A stretch of DNA of 64,000 nt from Streptococcus acidominimus (GCF_001921825.1 NZ_MSJL01000005.1:1-64000); one strand, 5' to 3'; positions 10,554 to 20,066 are shown, counted from the first letter of the stretch. Made by a program: numbers and translations. The notes: generated by a model not told the origin, from the sequence alone.

Positions 10554-11519
10554 ATGAAAAAACTTAGAAAAAATGCCCATATTCGCATTGTCAGTCCATC
10601 GTCATCGATCGAGCGAATGGGCGGCTTTGACGCTAATCGTGCAGCAAAAGATCGTTTGGAAAGTCTTGGTTTTCAGCTCTCATTTTCAAGACATTACAAC
10701 GAGCATGATTTGCTCGATTCTGCCTCTATCGAAAGCCGTGTAGCAGACTTGCACGAGGCCTTTTTAGATGATAGTGTGGACATGATTTTAACCACAATCG
10801 GTGGGTTTAACTGCAATGAACTCCTCCCCTACCTAGACTATGACTTAATCAAAACGCATCCCAAACCCTTTTGTGGCTATTCGGACACCACAGCCCTACT
10901 CAACGCTATTTATGCTAAGACAGGGCTTCAAACCTACATGGGTCCTGCCTATTCGAGCTTCAAAATGGAATCCCTTCAAGATTACCAGACCGAGAGTTGG
11001 CTGAAAGCCTTGACCCAGACTTCCTATGACTTGACCCCGAGCAAGGAATGGGGAAGCAATGCCTGGTATCTCCCTGATGCAGAACTAACCTTCCACAAGA
11101 CCGAGTGGAAAGTGTATCACCAAGGACAAGCCGATGCCATTGCTCTCGGCGGCAATTTATCAACCTTCTCACTTCTACGTGGAACACCCTATGCACCAGA
11201 GGAAAACAATTACCTCTTCTTCTTAGAAGAAGCCGAAGAAGATGATTACTACAACTTTGACCGAGCGCTAGCCGCCCTTCTCCAAGCCTACCCAAGGCCA
11301 AAAGCTGTGCTCATCGGGCGTTTTCCCAAAGAATGTGGCATGACCGAAGAGTTGCTGCTCTATATCCTAGATAAATACCCTGTACTAGAGACCATTCCGG
11401 TCATCTACGATATGGACTTTGCCCACACCCAACCCCTTTTTACTATTACAATCGGAGCAAGAGTTCGGGTAGACACCCAGACCATGACCGTGCAGGTTGA
11501 AGAAGATACGAGGGCGTGA
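10554..11519 (+). CDS. S66-family LD-carboxypeptidase / MccF-like peptidase
   Basis: A 321-residue serine peptidase of family S66. Relatives trim the terminal D-amino acid of murein tetrapeptides (LdcA) or inactivate microcin C-like peptides (MccF). Visible are the N-terminal IRIVSPSSS, the nucleophile Ser in CGYSDTTAL (near residue 108), the Glu region YLFFLEEAEE, and the His region FAHTQPLFT near the C-terminus. The MccF-like branch is suggested by the SPSSS start and the insert with Trp residues. The ribosome site is AAGGAGG. The last residues EDTRA and the stop come from the start of a mosaic repeat (AAGATACGAGGGCG). Confidence 0.85.
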   Translation: MKKLRKNAHIRIVSPSSSIERMGGFDANRAAKDRLESLGFQLSFSRHYNEHDLLDSASIESRVADLHEAFLDDSVDMILTTIGGFNCNELLPYLDYDLIKTHPKPFCGYSDTTALLNAIYAKTGLQTYMGPAYSSFKMESLQDYQTESWLKALTQTSYDLTPSKEWGSNAWYLPDAELTFHKTEWKVYHQGQADAIALGGNLSTFSLLRGTPYAPEENNYLFFLEEAEEDDYYNFDRALAALLQAYPRPKAVLIGRFPKECGMTEELLLYILDKYPVLETIPVIYDMDFAHTQPLFTITIGARVRVDTQTMTVQVEEDTRA

Positions 11520-11640
11520 AAAAAGCGACCGGAAATTAGGAATCTTGACGCAAAAGCAACTGCTTCTAGGAAAGATTGTCTATTTTTCGAGCTGTTAGCC
11601 CGAACTCCATTCCAAGACACAAAGTCCGTTAAGAACTCAC
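11505..11640. repeat. Mosaic repeat overlapping the 3' end of the S66 peptidase gene
   Basis: Begins at AAGATACGAGGGCG inside the peptidase gene and ends near CGAACTCCATTCCAAGACAC. It has the module order of the other copies (CGACCGGAAATTAGGAATC, TTCTAGGAAAGA). Confidence 0.65.
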
Positions 11641-11656
11641 AACACAGAATCGTACA

Positions 11657-11690
11657 TAAAAAACCAGTCCTATCTTATTGAGGACTGGTT
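11657..11690 (-). terminator. Intrinsic terminator after the YhgE/Pip gene
   Basis: AACCAGTCCT (11662-11671) pairs with AGGACTGGTT (11681-11690). On the minus strand TTTTTTAT follows. It probably works in both directions. Confidence 0.8.
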
Positions 11691-11721
11691 TTGATATAAG
11701 ACACTTTATTCCGCCATCTTT

Positions 11722-14190
11722 CTACTTCCCATCCTGTGCTTGCGCTGGACGGAAAATGAGGAGAGCAAGTATCATAAAGCCGACCAGAAATAGGCTCAAT
11801 ATCGCCACTTGGTGACTAATCTGATTACTCATAGAAATAGTTTGACGGAGACCAGAGACCGTATAGGTCATTGGCAAATAGGGTTGAACCTTTTGGAAAA
11901 AGTCTGGACTTAGTTCAATCGGATACGTTCCTGCGCTGGAACCCAACTGCAACAGCAAGAGAAGCAAGGCTGCAAACGAGCCCAAGTGGTTGTTCCAACC
12001 AAGCAGGGCTGTGACCAATGCCATGAAGGTCCACGCCGCAAGGAGAATCAGACCAAGGGTCGCAAGAGGATGACTTGGTTCAATCCCAATCACACGAAGC
12101 AAGCCGTACAATATCACACTGGCCAGTGTGGCAATCATCCCATTGATTGCTAACTTATTCACTGCCCATTCTGAACGTGACTCATACTCTTTTCCATCAA
12201 TGCGCTTGGCAAAAATGACATTGGTTGAAAGCGCCGCGACCATCAAGGCAACCGACACCATGTAGGGCGCCATCCCCACCCCATTGGTTGGAACCTTGTC
12301 AGCATCTCGATGAGATAGTGTGACAGGTTTTGATACCCTATCTGCATTTGTCGGCTCAACAAAAACAAGAGATAATTGCTCATGCGCTTGACTTAAGGAG
12401 CCCGCTAAGTTATCCGTTCCTACTTGGAGTTTATCAACCCCAGTGACCAGTTCTTGCCCACCATTTTGCAATTGTCCTGCACCTGCCTGCAACTGGCTCG
12501 AACCATCAGCTAGTCGTCCTGCACCTGTTACAAGACTAGCAGAGTTGCTCTCTAGGGTGGCAAGGCCAGATGCCAATTGATCCGCTCCTGCCATGACCTT
12601 GGCATTGTTTGCAGCCAGTTGGTTCGCCCCACTACTCAATTGGGAAACTGCATTCGTATAGAGGGTCACACCTTGAGCGAGGCGATCACCACCACTGGTT
12701 AGCGCCAACTGCAACTGTCCTACTCCACCTGATAAGACTTGGCTACCTGACGCTAATTGAGTAAGAGCGCCGTTTGCTTGACGGATACCGCCCGACAATT
12801 CTGTAATAGCCGTAGTAGCACCAGGTAAGGCTTGATTGGCACCATCCGCTAATTGTTGCACTCCTGCTTTCAAGCCTGACACCTGACCTGCCATCTCACC
12901 CGCGCTTCCTAAAGCAGTGAGGGTGGTTTGCATGCTAGCGAGTTCTTGTAAAATCACCTGTGCCTGTGACACAGTCGAAGATGGGCTTGTCTCAATAGCT
13001 GCCACTAATTCTGCCTGTTGTCCAGCATCCATAGCCTGATAGGCAGCTGTTGCTTGCAAGGCTGCTATACTCGCTTCCTTATCTGACTGGCCAGCAGCAA
13101 TTACCGCCTGCGCTTGCGCTCCAATCGTCTGCATACTAGCTGTAATCGCTCCTGTATCAAGGCTTGGAACAGTCAAAGCCGACACCTGCCTATTCAAGTC
13201 ATTGATTCCTGCCTGCAGACTGGAAAGCCCTTGAGTCAAAATGGCTAGGTTTTCCTCCTGCTCTTTTGACGAAGCTGTTGCACTAGCTAATTGAGACAGA
13301 GCATTGCTCATTTGATCAGCACCATCAACTAACTCTTGGATCCGGTCTTGACCTGCCTGTAATTGCTTGACCCCCTCCTGTAATTCAGCTGACTTGCTGT
13401 CGAGCTGGCTTGCTCCTCCAGCTAGGTTTGCTACACCGGTTGTATAAGGCAATAATCCACTCTCCAAACTAGCCCCTCCCGTTGCTGCCTTGCCCACACC
13501 ATCCGTATATTGAACAAGACCTGACCGAAGCTTACCTGCCCCGTCTGACAAGGTTTGAGTAGCCCTTGCAAGCGTCCCTATCCCATTTACTAAGGTCTGC
13601 CCACCTGTTGCAAGAGCCTGACTTCCTTGGTTGAGCTGACCTGCCCCGTCCGCAGCTTGCCCTAAGCCATCTTGCAATTGTGACATACTCGAAAAGACCG
13701 CCCTCGTGTAGGTTTGGGTGATATTTTCGGACACGGATTCTTGCAGCTTATTCATGGCTGACTCGCCCATTTTAGCAGCGACAAAACTATGCCCCTTTGA
13801 TGTCTGATATTCGATTTTCAATTGCTCAGGCTGATCCGTCAAAAGGGTCGCAGCTTTTTGTGATAAATCCGTTGGCAAGGTTACCACCATATAATACTTC
13901 CCTGCTTCCAAGCCTTTTTCCGCATCTTTCCTTGATACAAAATGAAAATCAAGACTCTCACTTTCTTTCATTGACGCTACCATGTCCTGCCCAATCTTCA
14001 AGTCTTTTCCTTGAAATTCAGACGGTTGATCCTCATTGACCACCGCCACAGGCAACTGTTTGACATTGCCGTAGGGATCCCACATGGAGGTTAAAAAGCT
14101 CAAATTGTAAAGAGCAGGAATACAGGCAACCCCTATCATTACCACCCACAGGCTTGGTTTTTTTAAGACATACTTCAATTGTTCTAACAT
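11722..14190 (-). CDS. YhgE/Pip-domain membrane protein
   Basis: An 822-residue protein of the YhgE/Pip family, which includes the lactococcal phage-infection protein and ABC-2-like permeases. The order is a first membrane helix (SLWVVMIGVACIPALYNLSF), an extracytoplasmic YhgE domain (LPVAVVNED...), a long central region of degenerate xLxxGxxxLxxG repeats (about residues 170-600) likely to form helical coils outside the cell, then five or six helices at the C-terminus. A TetR gene is divergent with two matching operators, as is common for this family. It may export a toxic compound or act as a phage receptor; the sequence does not decide. Confidence 0.85.
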   Translation of the reverse strand: MLEQLKYVLKKPSLWVVMIGVACIPALYNLSFLTSMWDPYGNVKQLPVAVVNEDQPSEFQGKDLKIGQDMVASMKESESLDFHFVSRKDAEKGLEAGKYYMVVTLPTDLSQKAATLLTDQPEQLKIEYQTSKGHSFVAAKMGESAMNKLQESVSENITQTYTRAVFSSMSQLQDGLGQAADGAGQLNQGSQALATGGQTLVNGIGTLARATQTLSDGAGKLRSGLVQYTDGVGKAATGGASLESGLLPYTTGVANLAGGASQLDSKSAELQEGVKQLQAGQDRIQELVDGADQMSNALSQLASATASSKEQEENLAILTQGLSSLQAGINDLNRQVSALTVPSLDTGAITASMQTIGAQAQAVIAAGQSDKEASIAALQATAAYQAMDAGQQAELVAAIETSPSSTVSQAQVILQELASMQTTLTALGSAGEMAGQVSGLKAGVQQLADGANQALPGATTAITELSGGIRQANGALTQLASGSQVLSGGVGQLQLALTSGGDRLAQGVTLYTNAVSQLSSGANQLAANNAKVMAGADQLASGLATLESNSASLVTGAGRLADGSSQLQAGAGQLQNGGQELVTGVDKLQVGTDNLAGSLSQAHEQLSLVFVEPTNADRVSKPVTLSHRDADKVPTNGVGMAPYMVSVALMVAALSTNVIFAKRIDGKEYESRSEWAVNKLAINGMIATLASVILYGLLRVIGIEPSHPLATLGLILLAAWTFMALVTALLGWNNHLGSFAALLLLLLQLGSSAGTYPIELSPDFFQKVQPYLPMTYTVSGLRQTISMSNQISHQVAILSLFLVGFMILALLIFRPAQAQDGK

Positions 14191-14344
14191 GATCTTCTCC
14201 TTTACACCCTATCAAAACAAGATCTAGCCAGCTTTCCTATTCTCAATGATAAAAATCAAGAAAAAGCTAGATCCTACTAACCTCACCCGCTTGAAAACTT
14301 TCAAAAAAGTGAGAAGCACGGTCAGATTTGCTTGTTGACGAGTA

Positions 14345-14361
14345 TTAGACACCCTGTCCAA
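14345..14361. promoter_or_regulatory. Operator 1, TTAGACA-CCC-TGTCCAA
   Basis: An imperfect palindrome with 7-bp half sites. The same sequence apart from the three central bases recurs at 14423-14439. Both lie in the gap between the YhgE/Pip gene and the divergent TetR gene, so they are its likely binding sites. Confidence 0.6.
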
Positions 14362-14422
14362 AATGTGATATAGTGTATATTATACAAAGCTAGAAAGCAA
14401 AATCAAGTTTCAAAAAGCATTT

Positions 14423-14439
14423 TTAGACAGATTGTCCAA
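14423..14439. promoter_or_regulatory. Operator 2, TTAGACA-GAT-TGTCCAA
   Basis: The second copy of the operator, 78 bases from the first and about 20 bases before the TetR start codon, a position suited to autorepression. Confidence 0.6.
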
Positions 14440-14459
14440 GAATGTACAAAAGGAGAATC

Positions 14460-14993
14460 ATGGGGACAGATACACGACGCGAAGAAACCAAAAAGGCTAT
14501 CTTAGAAGCTATGGTGACCTGCTTGCAGCACCAGCAATTCAATGAGATTACTACCACCCACCTCGCCCAGACAGCAGGCGTCAGCCGCTCTGGCTTCTAC
14601 ACCCACTATCGGGACAAATACCAGCTGATTGAAGCCTACCAAGAGGCGCTCTTTATCGAGATTGAAGATATCGTTAGCCAGTATGAACGCGGTCGAAAAA
14701 AGGTTTTTCATGAAATCTTCGTCCTCCTCTCCCGTGAACAGCTCCTATCTGCCCTTCTCACCCACAATGGCAGTCAGGAAATTCAAGCCTTTCTCATCAA
14801 TAAGGTCCGCCTCTTCATCAACAACGACCTAGCAGACCGTATCGGTCTTGATCCCCTATCTGACACAGAAAAAGACTACCGCAGCATTTACTTCGCCCAC
14901 GCCTTCTTCGGCATTGTCCAAGCCTGGATTAACAAAGGAAAAACCGAATCCCCAACCGAAATGACCGAATTAGTCTTAAAACTATTACCGTAA
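14460..14993 (+). CDS. TetR/AcrR family transcriptional regulator
   Basis: A 177-residue TetR regulator. The N-terminal HTH is clear (ETKKAILEAMVTCL, ITTTHLAQTAGVSRSGFYTHY), and the C-terminal half resembles TetR_C domains of regulators paired with YhgE/Pip proteins. AAAGGAG precedes the ATG at 14460 by 4 bases. The in-frame ATG at 14442 lies before that site and is unlikely. It is divergent from the YhgE/Pip gene with two TTAGACA-N3-TGTCCAA operators between them. Confidence 0.85.
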   Translation: MGTDTRREETKKAILEAMVTCLQHQQFNEITTTHLAQTAGVSRSGFYTHYRDKYQLIEAYQEALFIEIEDIVSQYERGRKKVFHEIFVLLSREQLLSALLTHNGSQEIQAFLINKVRLFINNDLADRIGLDPLSDTEKDYRSIYFAHAFFGIVQAWINKGKTESPTEMTELVLKLLP

Positions 14994-14994
14994 C

Positions 14995-15648
14995 ACAAGA
15001 TACGAGAGCGTTAAGCGAGCAAAGCAAAAATAGGAGTTTTGACGCAGAACTATAAGTTCTAGGAAAAACTATCTTTTTTGCACAGCTCGTAGCTCGAGTT
15101 CAGTTACACAAGATACGAGGACGTTAAGCAACTCCTAGACAAAATAGGCGGCCGAACAGAAGCTTTAGCTTCGTAGTGAGACCCCCACAAAGGCAACTAG
15201 ATTGGCGTGTTAGCGACAATCAGATGCCTACTGTGATGTCTATCTAGGCTTACTCAACTTTCTGAATACGCTTTGTCAGCGAGTTGTAGTCCGAGTTCAA
15301 TTAAACAAGATACGAGAACATTTGACACGAGCACTGCTCGTTTTATCTCCAACCTCCCACAGTCTATTCCTAGACTGTTTGACACGAGTACTGCTCGTTT
15401 TATCTCCAACCTTCTTCAACAGTCTATTCCCAGACTGTTTGACACGAGCACTACTCGTTTTATCTCCAACCTCCCACAGTCTATTCCTAGACTGTGGGAG
15501 CGAGCAAAGCAAAAATAGGAGTTTTGACGAGTGAAAAGCTCCTGTGGAGGTTTTCATCCTATTTCCTAAAGAACCATCATCAGCTAAAACTGAAACAGTC
15601 ATCGCTCTTTTTTGCACAGCTCGTAGCCCAAGTTCAATTATACAAGAC
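14995..15648. repeat. Cluster of mosaic repeats, with a triple tandem unit
   Basis: Three linked copies begin at CAAGATACGAG near 14998, 15114 and 15306 and end at CGAGTTCA. Within the third, a unit TTTGACACGAGnACTnCTCG...CAGTCTATTCCnAGACTG is repeated at 15321, 15378 and 15438 (57, 60 and 57 bp). No gene is present, and apparent open frames here are repeat translations. Confidence 0.8.
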
Positions 15649-15649
15649 C

Positions 15650-15688
15650 AGTTAACGAAGTAATAAAAATATAAACTAAATGACTATA
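15650..15688 (-). repeat. Solo terminal fragment of the RUP-like MITE
   Basis: 39 bases match the left end of the MITE (TATAGTCATTTAGTTTATAT...GTTAAC) on the minus strand. The rest of the element is absent. Confidence 0.7.
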
Positions 15689-15721
15689 CCAACTAGCAGG
15701 AACTAAAAAAGCCTTACCACA

Positions 15722-16534
15722 TCAGGATAAGACCACTTCTTCAATCACTTGAAAGACGCCCGAGGCATCATTAGACGGAGCTTGAAATTTAGCTGCCTGA
15801 TAGACGCTCTTAGGACTACCTGCCATCGCATAGGAGTAACCTGCATAGGCCAGCATCTCCAAATCATTGTCACTGTCACCAAAAGCCATGATTTCAGACG
15901 CTTCTATCTGCCAACGCTTGGCGAGAAAATCAAGCGCAACTCCTTTATTAACGTCTGGTTGTACAATATCAATAAAGTTAAAACCACTCGACACTGCACG
16001 CGCCTTCCCTTTTCCTCTTGCATTTAAGTCTGCCACCAGAGCCTGAATATCCATTTCCGGCACATCCAAGGTCAAAATCGTCACCTCATCATCTGGTAGA
16101 TCCCTCAAATCCTCAATTTCCTGCCACTCATAATTGTGCTTGGTAATCAATCGCTTGAAATCCTCAGGTGCATTCCGAGAAAAATAGAGGGCTTTAAAAC
16201 CACTGATAGAACAACGATCTAAAAGATTTTTCTCTGCCACTAAGGCAAGCAAGTCCGCCACCGTTTCTGCTTCAAAATGATAGGCTGCAATCCGCTCTCC
16301 ATTTTCTACAATAACAGATCCCACCTCCGACACAATAGTCATCTGGTCATGAAAATCCGGGAAAAAAGATTTGATTTGCTGATACTGATTGCCAGAAATA
16401 GCTGCCACACGGATGCCACGTTCTTGCAGTTGCTGCCAGATACGCGCAAAACGCTGCCGATCATAGTCATTTTGCGAATTTAAAAAGGTTCCATCCATAT
16501 CAAAAGCGACTAACTTAATCTTGGCTTGTTGCAT
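15722..16534 (-). CDS. Cof-type HAD phosphatase (downstream paralogue)
   Basis: A 270-residue HAD-superfamily hydrolase of the Cof (IIB) subfamily, acting on phosphorylated sugars or cofactors in the cytoplasm. Motif I is FDMDGTFLN (residues 10-18), with SGNQYQQI as motif II and FGDSDNDLEML as motif IV. It overlaps the upstream paralogue by 20 bases, so the two are co-transcribed and arose by tandem duplication. The substrate is not predictable. Confidence 0.85.
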   Translation of the reverse strand: MQQAKIKLVAFDMDGTFLNSQNDYDRQRFARIWQQLQERGIRVAAISGNQYQQIKSFFPDFHDQMTIVSEVGSVIVENGERIAAYHFEAETVADLLALVAEKNLLDRCSISGFKALYFSRNAPEDFKRLITKHNYEWQEIEDLRDLPDDEVTILTLDVPEMDIQALVADLNARGKGKARAVSSGFNFIDIVQPDVNKGVALDFLAKRWQIEASEIMAFGDSDNDLEMLAYAGYSYAMAGSPKSVYQAAKFQAPSNDASGVFQVIEEVVLS

Positions 16535-17369
16535 CTTCTTCTCCCTTTAAATATTCTTCTATCACCACCAGAACCCCTTGGTCAACATGCGAGGGTGCAA
16601 GGTTGTCAGCTGCTACTTTGACCCGATCCGTCGCATTGGCCATGGCGTAGGAATGCCCCACATAGGATAATAATTCCAAATCATTGTCGCTATCGCCAAA
16701 GGCAAGCACATCCCGAGCCTCTATTCCCAGTCCGTGCAAAATCTGCTCCAAGCCCCAAGCCTTATGTACACCTTTGGGCAAGATACTCACCGAACCATAG
16801 CCGCTGGTCACAGCAAGCACCTGCTCACCAAACACTTGGTTGCAGTCTGCCACCAGTCTATCCACTAGCTCCTCTTTCACCCAAAAACCTGCATGGGTAA
16901 TAGTAGTACCAGAAGGTATCTCACGCAAGTCTCTCAGACGGGTAATCCTATCCCAAAAGGCCTGCAATTGCGCTGCTGTAATAGCTATATCAGTCCCAGC
17001 AAAAGGTTGAGGAGCACGTTCATCTATGTAAATAGTTCGGTCGCTTGAAACCATTAGACAATATTCTGCCGCTTTCTCCCTGTAATATTCAATTAGGTTT
17101 TCGACGACACTGGGCTCTAAGGTCTTACGAAACAGCACCTCTCCCTTATGGTAAAACAGACCACCATTTTCTGCCAGAAACATGACGCGATCCTCAAACC
17201 CTGCAAAAAGAGCCAATAAACGTTGCAAGCCATTGCCACTTGCTACGATAAAAGGAATGCCCTTTGCTTCTAAGCGCACGAGAACCCGCTCAAACCGCTT
17301 ACGATCAAATCCTCCACGATCATCTAAAAAGGTTCCATCCATATCCGTTACAACTGCTTTTATTGTCAT
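16515..17369 (-). CDS. Cof-type HAD phosphatase (upstream paralogue)
   Basis: A 284-residue paralogue of the next gene, with TDMDGTFLDD as motif I, ASGNGLQR as motif II and FGDSDNDLELL as motif IV. The C-terminal tail GEEDATSQD overlaps the start of the second HAD gene and contains its ribosome site. AAGGGGA precedes the ATG. It lies 23 bases downstream of the CapA-like gene and may belong to the same transcript. Confidence 0.85.
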   Translation of the reverse strand: MTIKAVVTDMDGTFLDDRGGFDRKRFERVLVRLEAKGIPFIVASGNGLQRLLALFAGFEDRVMFLAENGGLFYHKGEVLFRKTLEPSVVENLIEYYREKAAEYCLMVSSDRTIYIDERAPQPFAGTDIAITAAQLQAFWDRITRLRDLREIPSGTTITHAGFWVKEELVDRLVADCNQVFGEQVLAVTSGYGSVSILPKGVHKAWGLEQILHGLGIEARDVLAFGDSDNDLELLSYVGHSYAMANATDRVKVAADNLAPSHVDQGVLVVIEEYLKGEEDATSQD

Positions 17370-17392
17370 TGTTTATCCCCTTATTTCTGACA

Positions 17393-18676
17393 TCACCAAC
17401 TCAAGCCCATAAAATCTTTCATCTCTTGATAGGCAAGATCGATTCGCGCCTTGGTTTCGTCATCTAGTAAGTGGCGATGTGCTCCCCCTTCAATGAAATC
17501 CTCCAGTACAAGGGTTTGGTAGGTGAACAAGTCTGTCCCCTCTTTAGGAAGTCGACTGACCCAGGTCGGATGCCCCTTCGCCATCTGAATCCGCGTTTTC
17601 CCATCTTTCTTTTCAAGTGTCACGTCCATCAGAACCCCACGCTCGGTCCATTGAGCGTTCGCAACACCCTCCATGGTCTCTATACGCTGGTTGGATAGGA
17701 AATTCCCCATTGAATAGACAATCAGCTTGCGCTCCCCATCTTTTTCAAGGATTTCTGCTGGCTCTGCCACATGGGGATGTCCACCAAAGATGATGTCTGC
17801 TCCCCAGTCCACCATTTGTCGGTAAAGGCTGACCTGTTCTTCTGTCGGCTCTAGCTGGTATTCTACTCCCATTTGCGGCATGACGACTGTCAGATCTGCC
17901 TCTGCTTCTGCTCGCTCGATTTCTTCCTTCATCCGCTCGAGGTTTAGGTCAGACATATAGTTTCCATATTCTTCTTGGGATAGGTTGGTCTCCATACCAT
18001 TGAAGCCGTAGGCATAGGCAAGAATCGCTATCCTAATCCCATTGACTTCCTTGATATAAATAGGTGCCCTTCCTCGATTGCCATCACGGTACACACCCAC
18101 TGTATCCACACCAGCCTGTCTAAAAGCATCAACTGTCGATATTAGACCTGGCAGGTGTGAGTCGAGAATGTGATTGTGGGCTAGATCAACTACATCATAG
18201 CCGGTCTGCTGAATAGCAGTGACAACTGATGCAGGGGCATTAAACAAGGGATAGCCAGCCAAGGGGTAGTCCGCCGAAATCGTGCCCTCAAAGTCTGCTA
18301 TTGCAAGATCCGCCTGCTCAATCCAAGGTTTGACATAGGTAAAATTATCCGTAAAATCATACTGACCATCCGGCTTTAGGGCGCTCTGATAGATCACATC
18401 ATGGTAGAGTAAGTCCCCGTGCGCCATCACTCTTGCAGTCTGAACCCCTTGCTCCTGCCTTATCGGCTCTTTTACTCCTGCTGAAGTTGTACGAGTTGTA
18501 CTAGAAGAGGAGCTCTCTGGATTTGCAAATGAAAAACGAGACCAAAGAGCTGTCCCACCATAGACAACTCCTGCTAATCCAGCCACTAGCAGTGACAATA
18601 AAAGAATGGAACCAACCCATCTTTTCTGTTGCTGCCGCCTACGCTTACCAATACGATTTTGTCTTCTCCTCATCAT
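17393..18676 (-). CDS. CapA-like (PgsA-type) metallophosphatase-fold protein
   Basis: A 427-residue protein with a very basic N-terminus (RRRQNRIGKRRRQQQKR), one transmembrane helix (about residues 21-42) and an extracytoplasmic CapA domain. Motifs of the calcineurin-like fold are MAHGDLLYHD, ADFEGTIS, DLAHNHILD and FGGHPHVAEP. CapA of poly-gamma-glutamate systems is the family name-bearer, but no capB or capC is nearby, so a capsule role is not supported here. The start at 18676 has AGGAGG; the frame is open further upstream without such a site. Confidence 0.82.
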   Translation of the reverse strand: MMRRRQNRIGKRRRQQQKRWVGSILLLSLLVAGLAGVVYGGTALWSRFSFANPESSSSSTTRTTSAGVKEPIRQEQGVQTARVMAHGDLLYHDVIYQSALKPDGQYDFTDNFTYVKPWIEQADLAIADFEGTISADYPLAGYPLFNAPASVVTAIQQTGYDVVDLAHNHILDSHLPGLISTVDAFRQAGVDTVGVYRDGNRGRAPIYIKEVNGIRIAILAYAYGFNGMETNLSQEEYGNYMSDLNLERMKEEIERAEAEADLTVVMPQMGVEYQLEPTEEQVSLYRQMVDWGADIIFGGHPHVAEPAEILEKDGERKLIVYSMGNFLSNQRIETMEGVANAQWTERGVLMDVTLEKKDGKTRIQMAKGHPTWVSRLPKEGTDLFTYQTLVLEDFIEGGAHRHLLDDETKARIDLAYQEMKDFMGLSW

Positions 18677-18740
18677 ATCCTCCTCCTTTCTTCCAGTATA
18701 CGCTATTCTTACTGAAAAAGCTAGGCATCCTCTATGAAAA

Positions 18741-18770
18741 ACGGGTGAAAATTCCTTGATTTTCACCCGT
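18741..18770 (-). terminator. Terminator after pyrD, upstream of the CapA-like gene
   Basis: The arms ACGGGTGAAAAT and ATTTTCACCCGT are perfect. On the minus strand TTTTTC follows. It separates the pyrD transcript from the CapA-like gene. Confidence 0.75.
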
Positions 18771-19017
18771 TCATTCTAAAAGCCATCACACTAGCTCAAA
18801 CAGCCTGGGAAGAGACTGGGGGAGGCGGGAAATAAAGAAAACGAGGGTTTCGTCAAAAATCGCAGGTAGCCATACTCGTCGAAAATCAAATAGATAGATG
18901 AAATGACTATCATTGCCCCTTTTTTAAACTTCTATTCTGCGTCCTCACCGATTAACGGTAGTTCAACATCACATCTTCTCTAGTACGGCTGCGCATTCTA
19001 TCACCATACATCCAAAG
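18771..19017. other. Spacer downstream of pyrD
   Basis: Contains weak mosaic-repeat traces (CCTGGGAAGAGACTGGGGGAGGCGGGAAATAAAG). No gene is seen. Confidence 0.4.
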
Positions 19018-19953
19018 TTAATCTAGGTATTGCACTTTCCCGCGGAAATCCTCTAGGCTGTCATAGCCTTTTTCTACCATAATGGCTTGTAATTCTGCTG
19101 TGATGCGCTCAAAAGCTCCAACACCTTCCTTATGAAGAGTAGTTCCTACCTGTACCATGCTAGCCCCGCAAAGAATATGCTCAAAAGCATCACGCCCCGT
19201 CAAAACACCACCTGTTCCGATAATCTGAATTTCTGGCTTTAACCGCTGGTAGAAGGCATGGACATTCGCCAGAGCTGTTGGCTTGATATACTCTCCACCG
19301 ATCCCACCAAAACCATTTTTAGGACGGATTACCACCGACTCATCCTCAATGTAAAGCCCATTTCCAATCGAATTGACACAGTTGACAAAGGCAAGCGGAA
19401 ATTGGTTAAAAATCGCTGCTGCCTGATCAAAATGAGCCATATCAAAATAGGGTGGCAACTTAATGCCCAAAGGCTTGGTAAAGTAGCTGAAAACCTCTTT
19501 CAGAATCCGTTCTGTCGTCTCAAAATCATAGGCAATCTGAGGTTTTCCTGGCACATTTGGACAGGACAGATTCAACTCCGTCAAGCCCTTGAAATCACTT
19601 TTTTCAACCTTTTTCAAAATCGTATGCGTCTCTTCTTGAGACAGACCGACAAGCGATAAAAAGAAAGTCCGAGTTGGCTCTTTTTCCTGCAAATCCAAGA
19701 GATAATCCAGATAGTAGTCCAAGCCTTGATTTGGCAAGCCCATCGAGTTGATGGAGCCGAGCGGCACATCTTGATAGCGCGGCTCTGGATTTCCGACACG
19801 CGCTTCTAAGGTCGCCGTCTTGGTGACAAAGGTTCCTGCTTGTGAGTTTTTCACTTCCTCCAACTCCGCAATGGTCATGCAGGCAACTCCTGCTGCATTC
19901 ATCAGGCAGTTTTCAAAGCTAACTCCCGCAATTTGTGTCTTGGTTGATGGCAT
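19018..19953 (-). CDS. pyrD: Dihydroorotate dehydrogenase, class 1A
   Basis: A 311-residue cytosolic flavoenzyme of pyrimidine synthesis. It oxidises dihydroorotate to orotate, and the class 1A enzyme typical of streptococci and lactococci uses fumarate. The active-site loop [12 protein letters not shown] with the catalytic Cys is visible at about residues 127-138, as is the FMN region [19 protein letters not shown] precedes the ATG at 19953. The frame's earlier Met at 19983 lacks a site and would give an atypical length. It stands alone; other pyr genes are not in the window. Confidence 0.93.
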   Translation of the reverse strand: MPSTKTQIAGVSFENCLMNAAGVACMTIAELEEVKNSQAGTFVTKTATLEARVGNPEPRYQDVPLGSINSMGLPNQGLDYYLDYLLDLQEKEPTRTFFLSLVGLSQEETHTILKKVEKSDFKGLTELNLSCPNVPGKPQIAYDFETTERILKEVFSYFTKPLGIKLPPYFDMAHFDQAAAIFNQFPLAFVNCVNSIGNGLYIEDESVVIRPKNGFGGIGGEYIKPTALANVHAFYQRLKPEIQIIGTGGVLTGRDAFEHILCGASMVQVGTTLHKEGVGAFERITAELQAIMVEKGYDSLEDFRGKVQYLD

Positions 19954-20040
19954 ACTGTCCTCCAAAATCCTTATTTTATCCATTTTATCATAAAATGGTG
20001 CTAAAAAATAGCCTTAGTCCCCCTTTTTCCTTGTCACAAA

Positions 20041-20055
20041 AATTGTCAGAATTTT
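20041..20055. promoter_or_regulatory. Weaker CodY-like box upstream of the gdhA promoter
   Basis: AATTGTCAGAATTTT matches 12 of 15 positions of the CodY consensus AATTTTCWGAAAATT. It lies just upstream of the -35 box. Confidence 0.4.
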
Positions 20056-20066
20056 TACTATTTTGC

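Noticed and set aside
15300-15500. Regularly repeated units that could suggest a CRISPR array
   Set aside because: Only three units, directly adjoining without unique spacers, and built of the mosaic repeat; no cas genes nearby.
15273-15617. Open frames on both strands with repeated LDxSTARFISNLPQ-like peptides
   Set aside because: They are translations of the tandem 57-60 bp repeat, lack ribosome sites and exist in several frames.
17393-18676. CapA-like protein as evidence of a poly-gamma-glutamate capsule locus
   Set aside because: No capB, capC or capE genes flank it; neighbours are HAD phosphatases and pyrD.
20032-20055. Possible GlnR box upstream of gdhA (TGTCA-N7-TGTCA)
   Set aside because: The second half site does not fit TNACA; the CodY interpretation is better supported.
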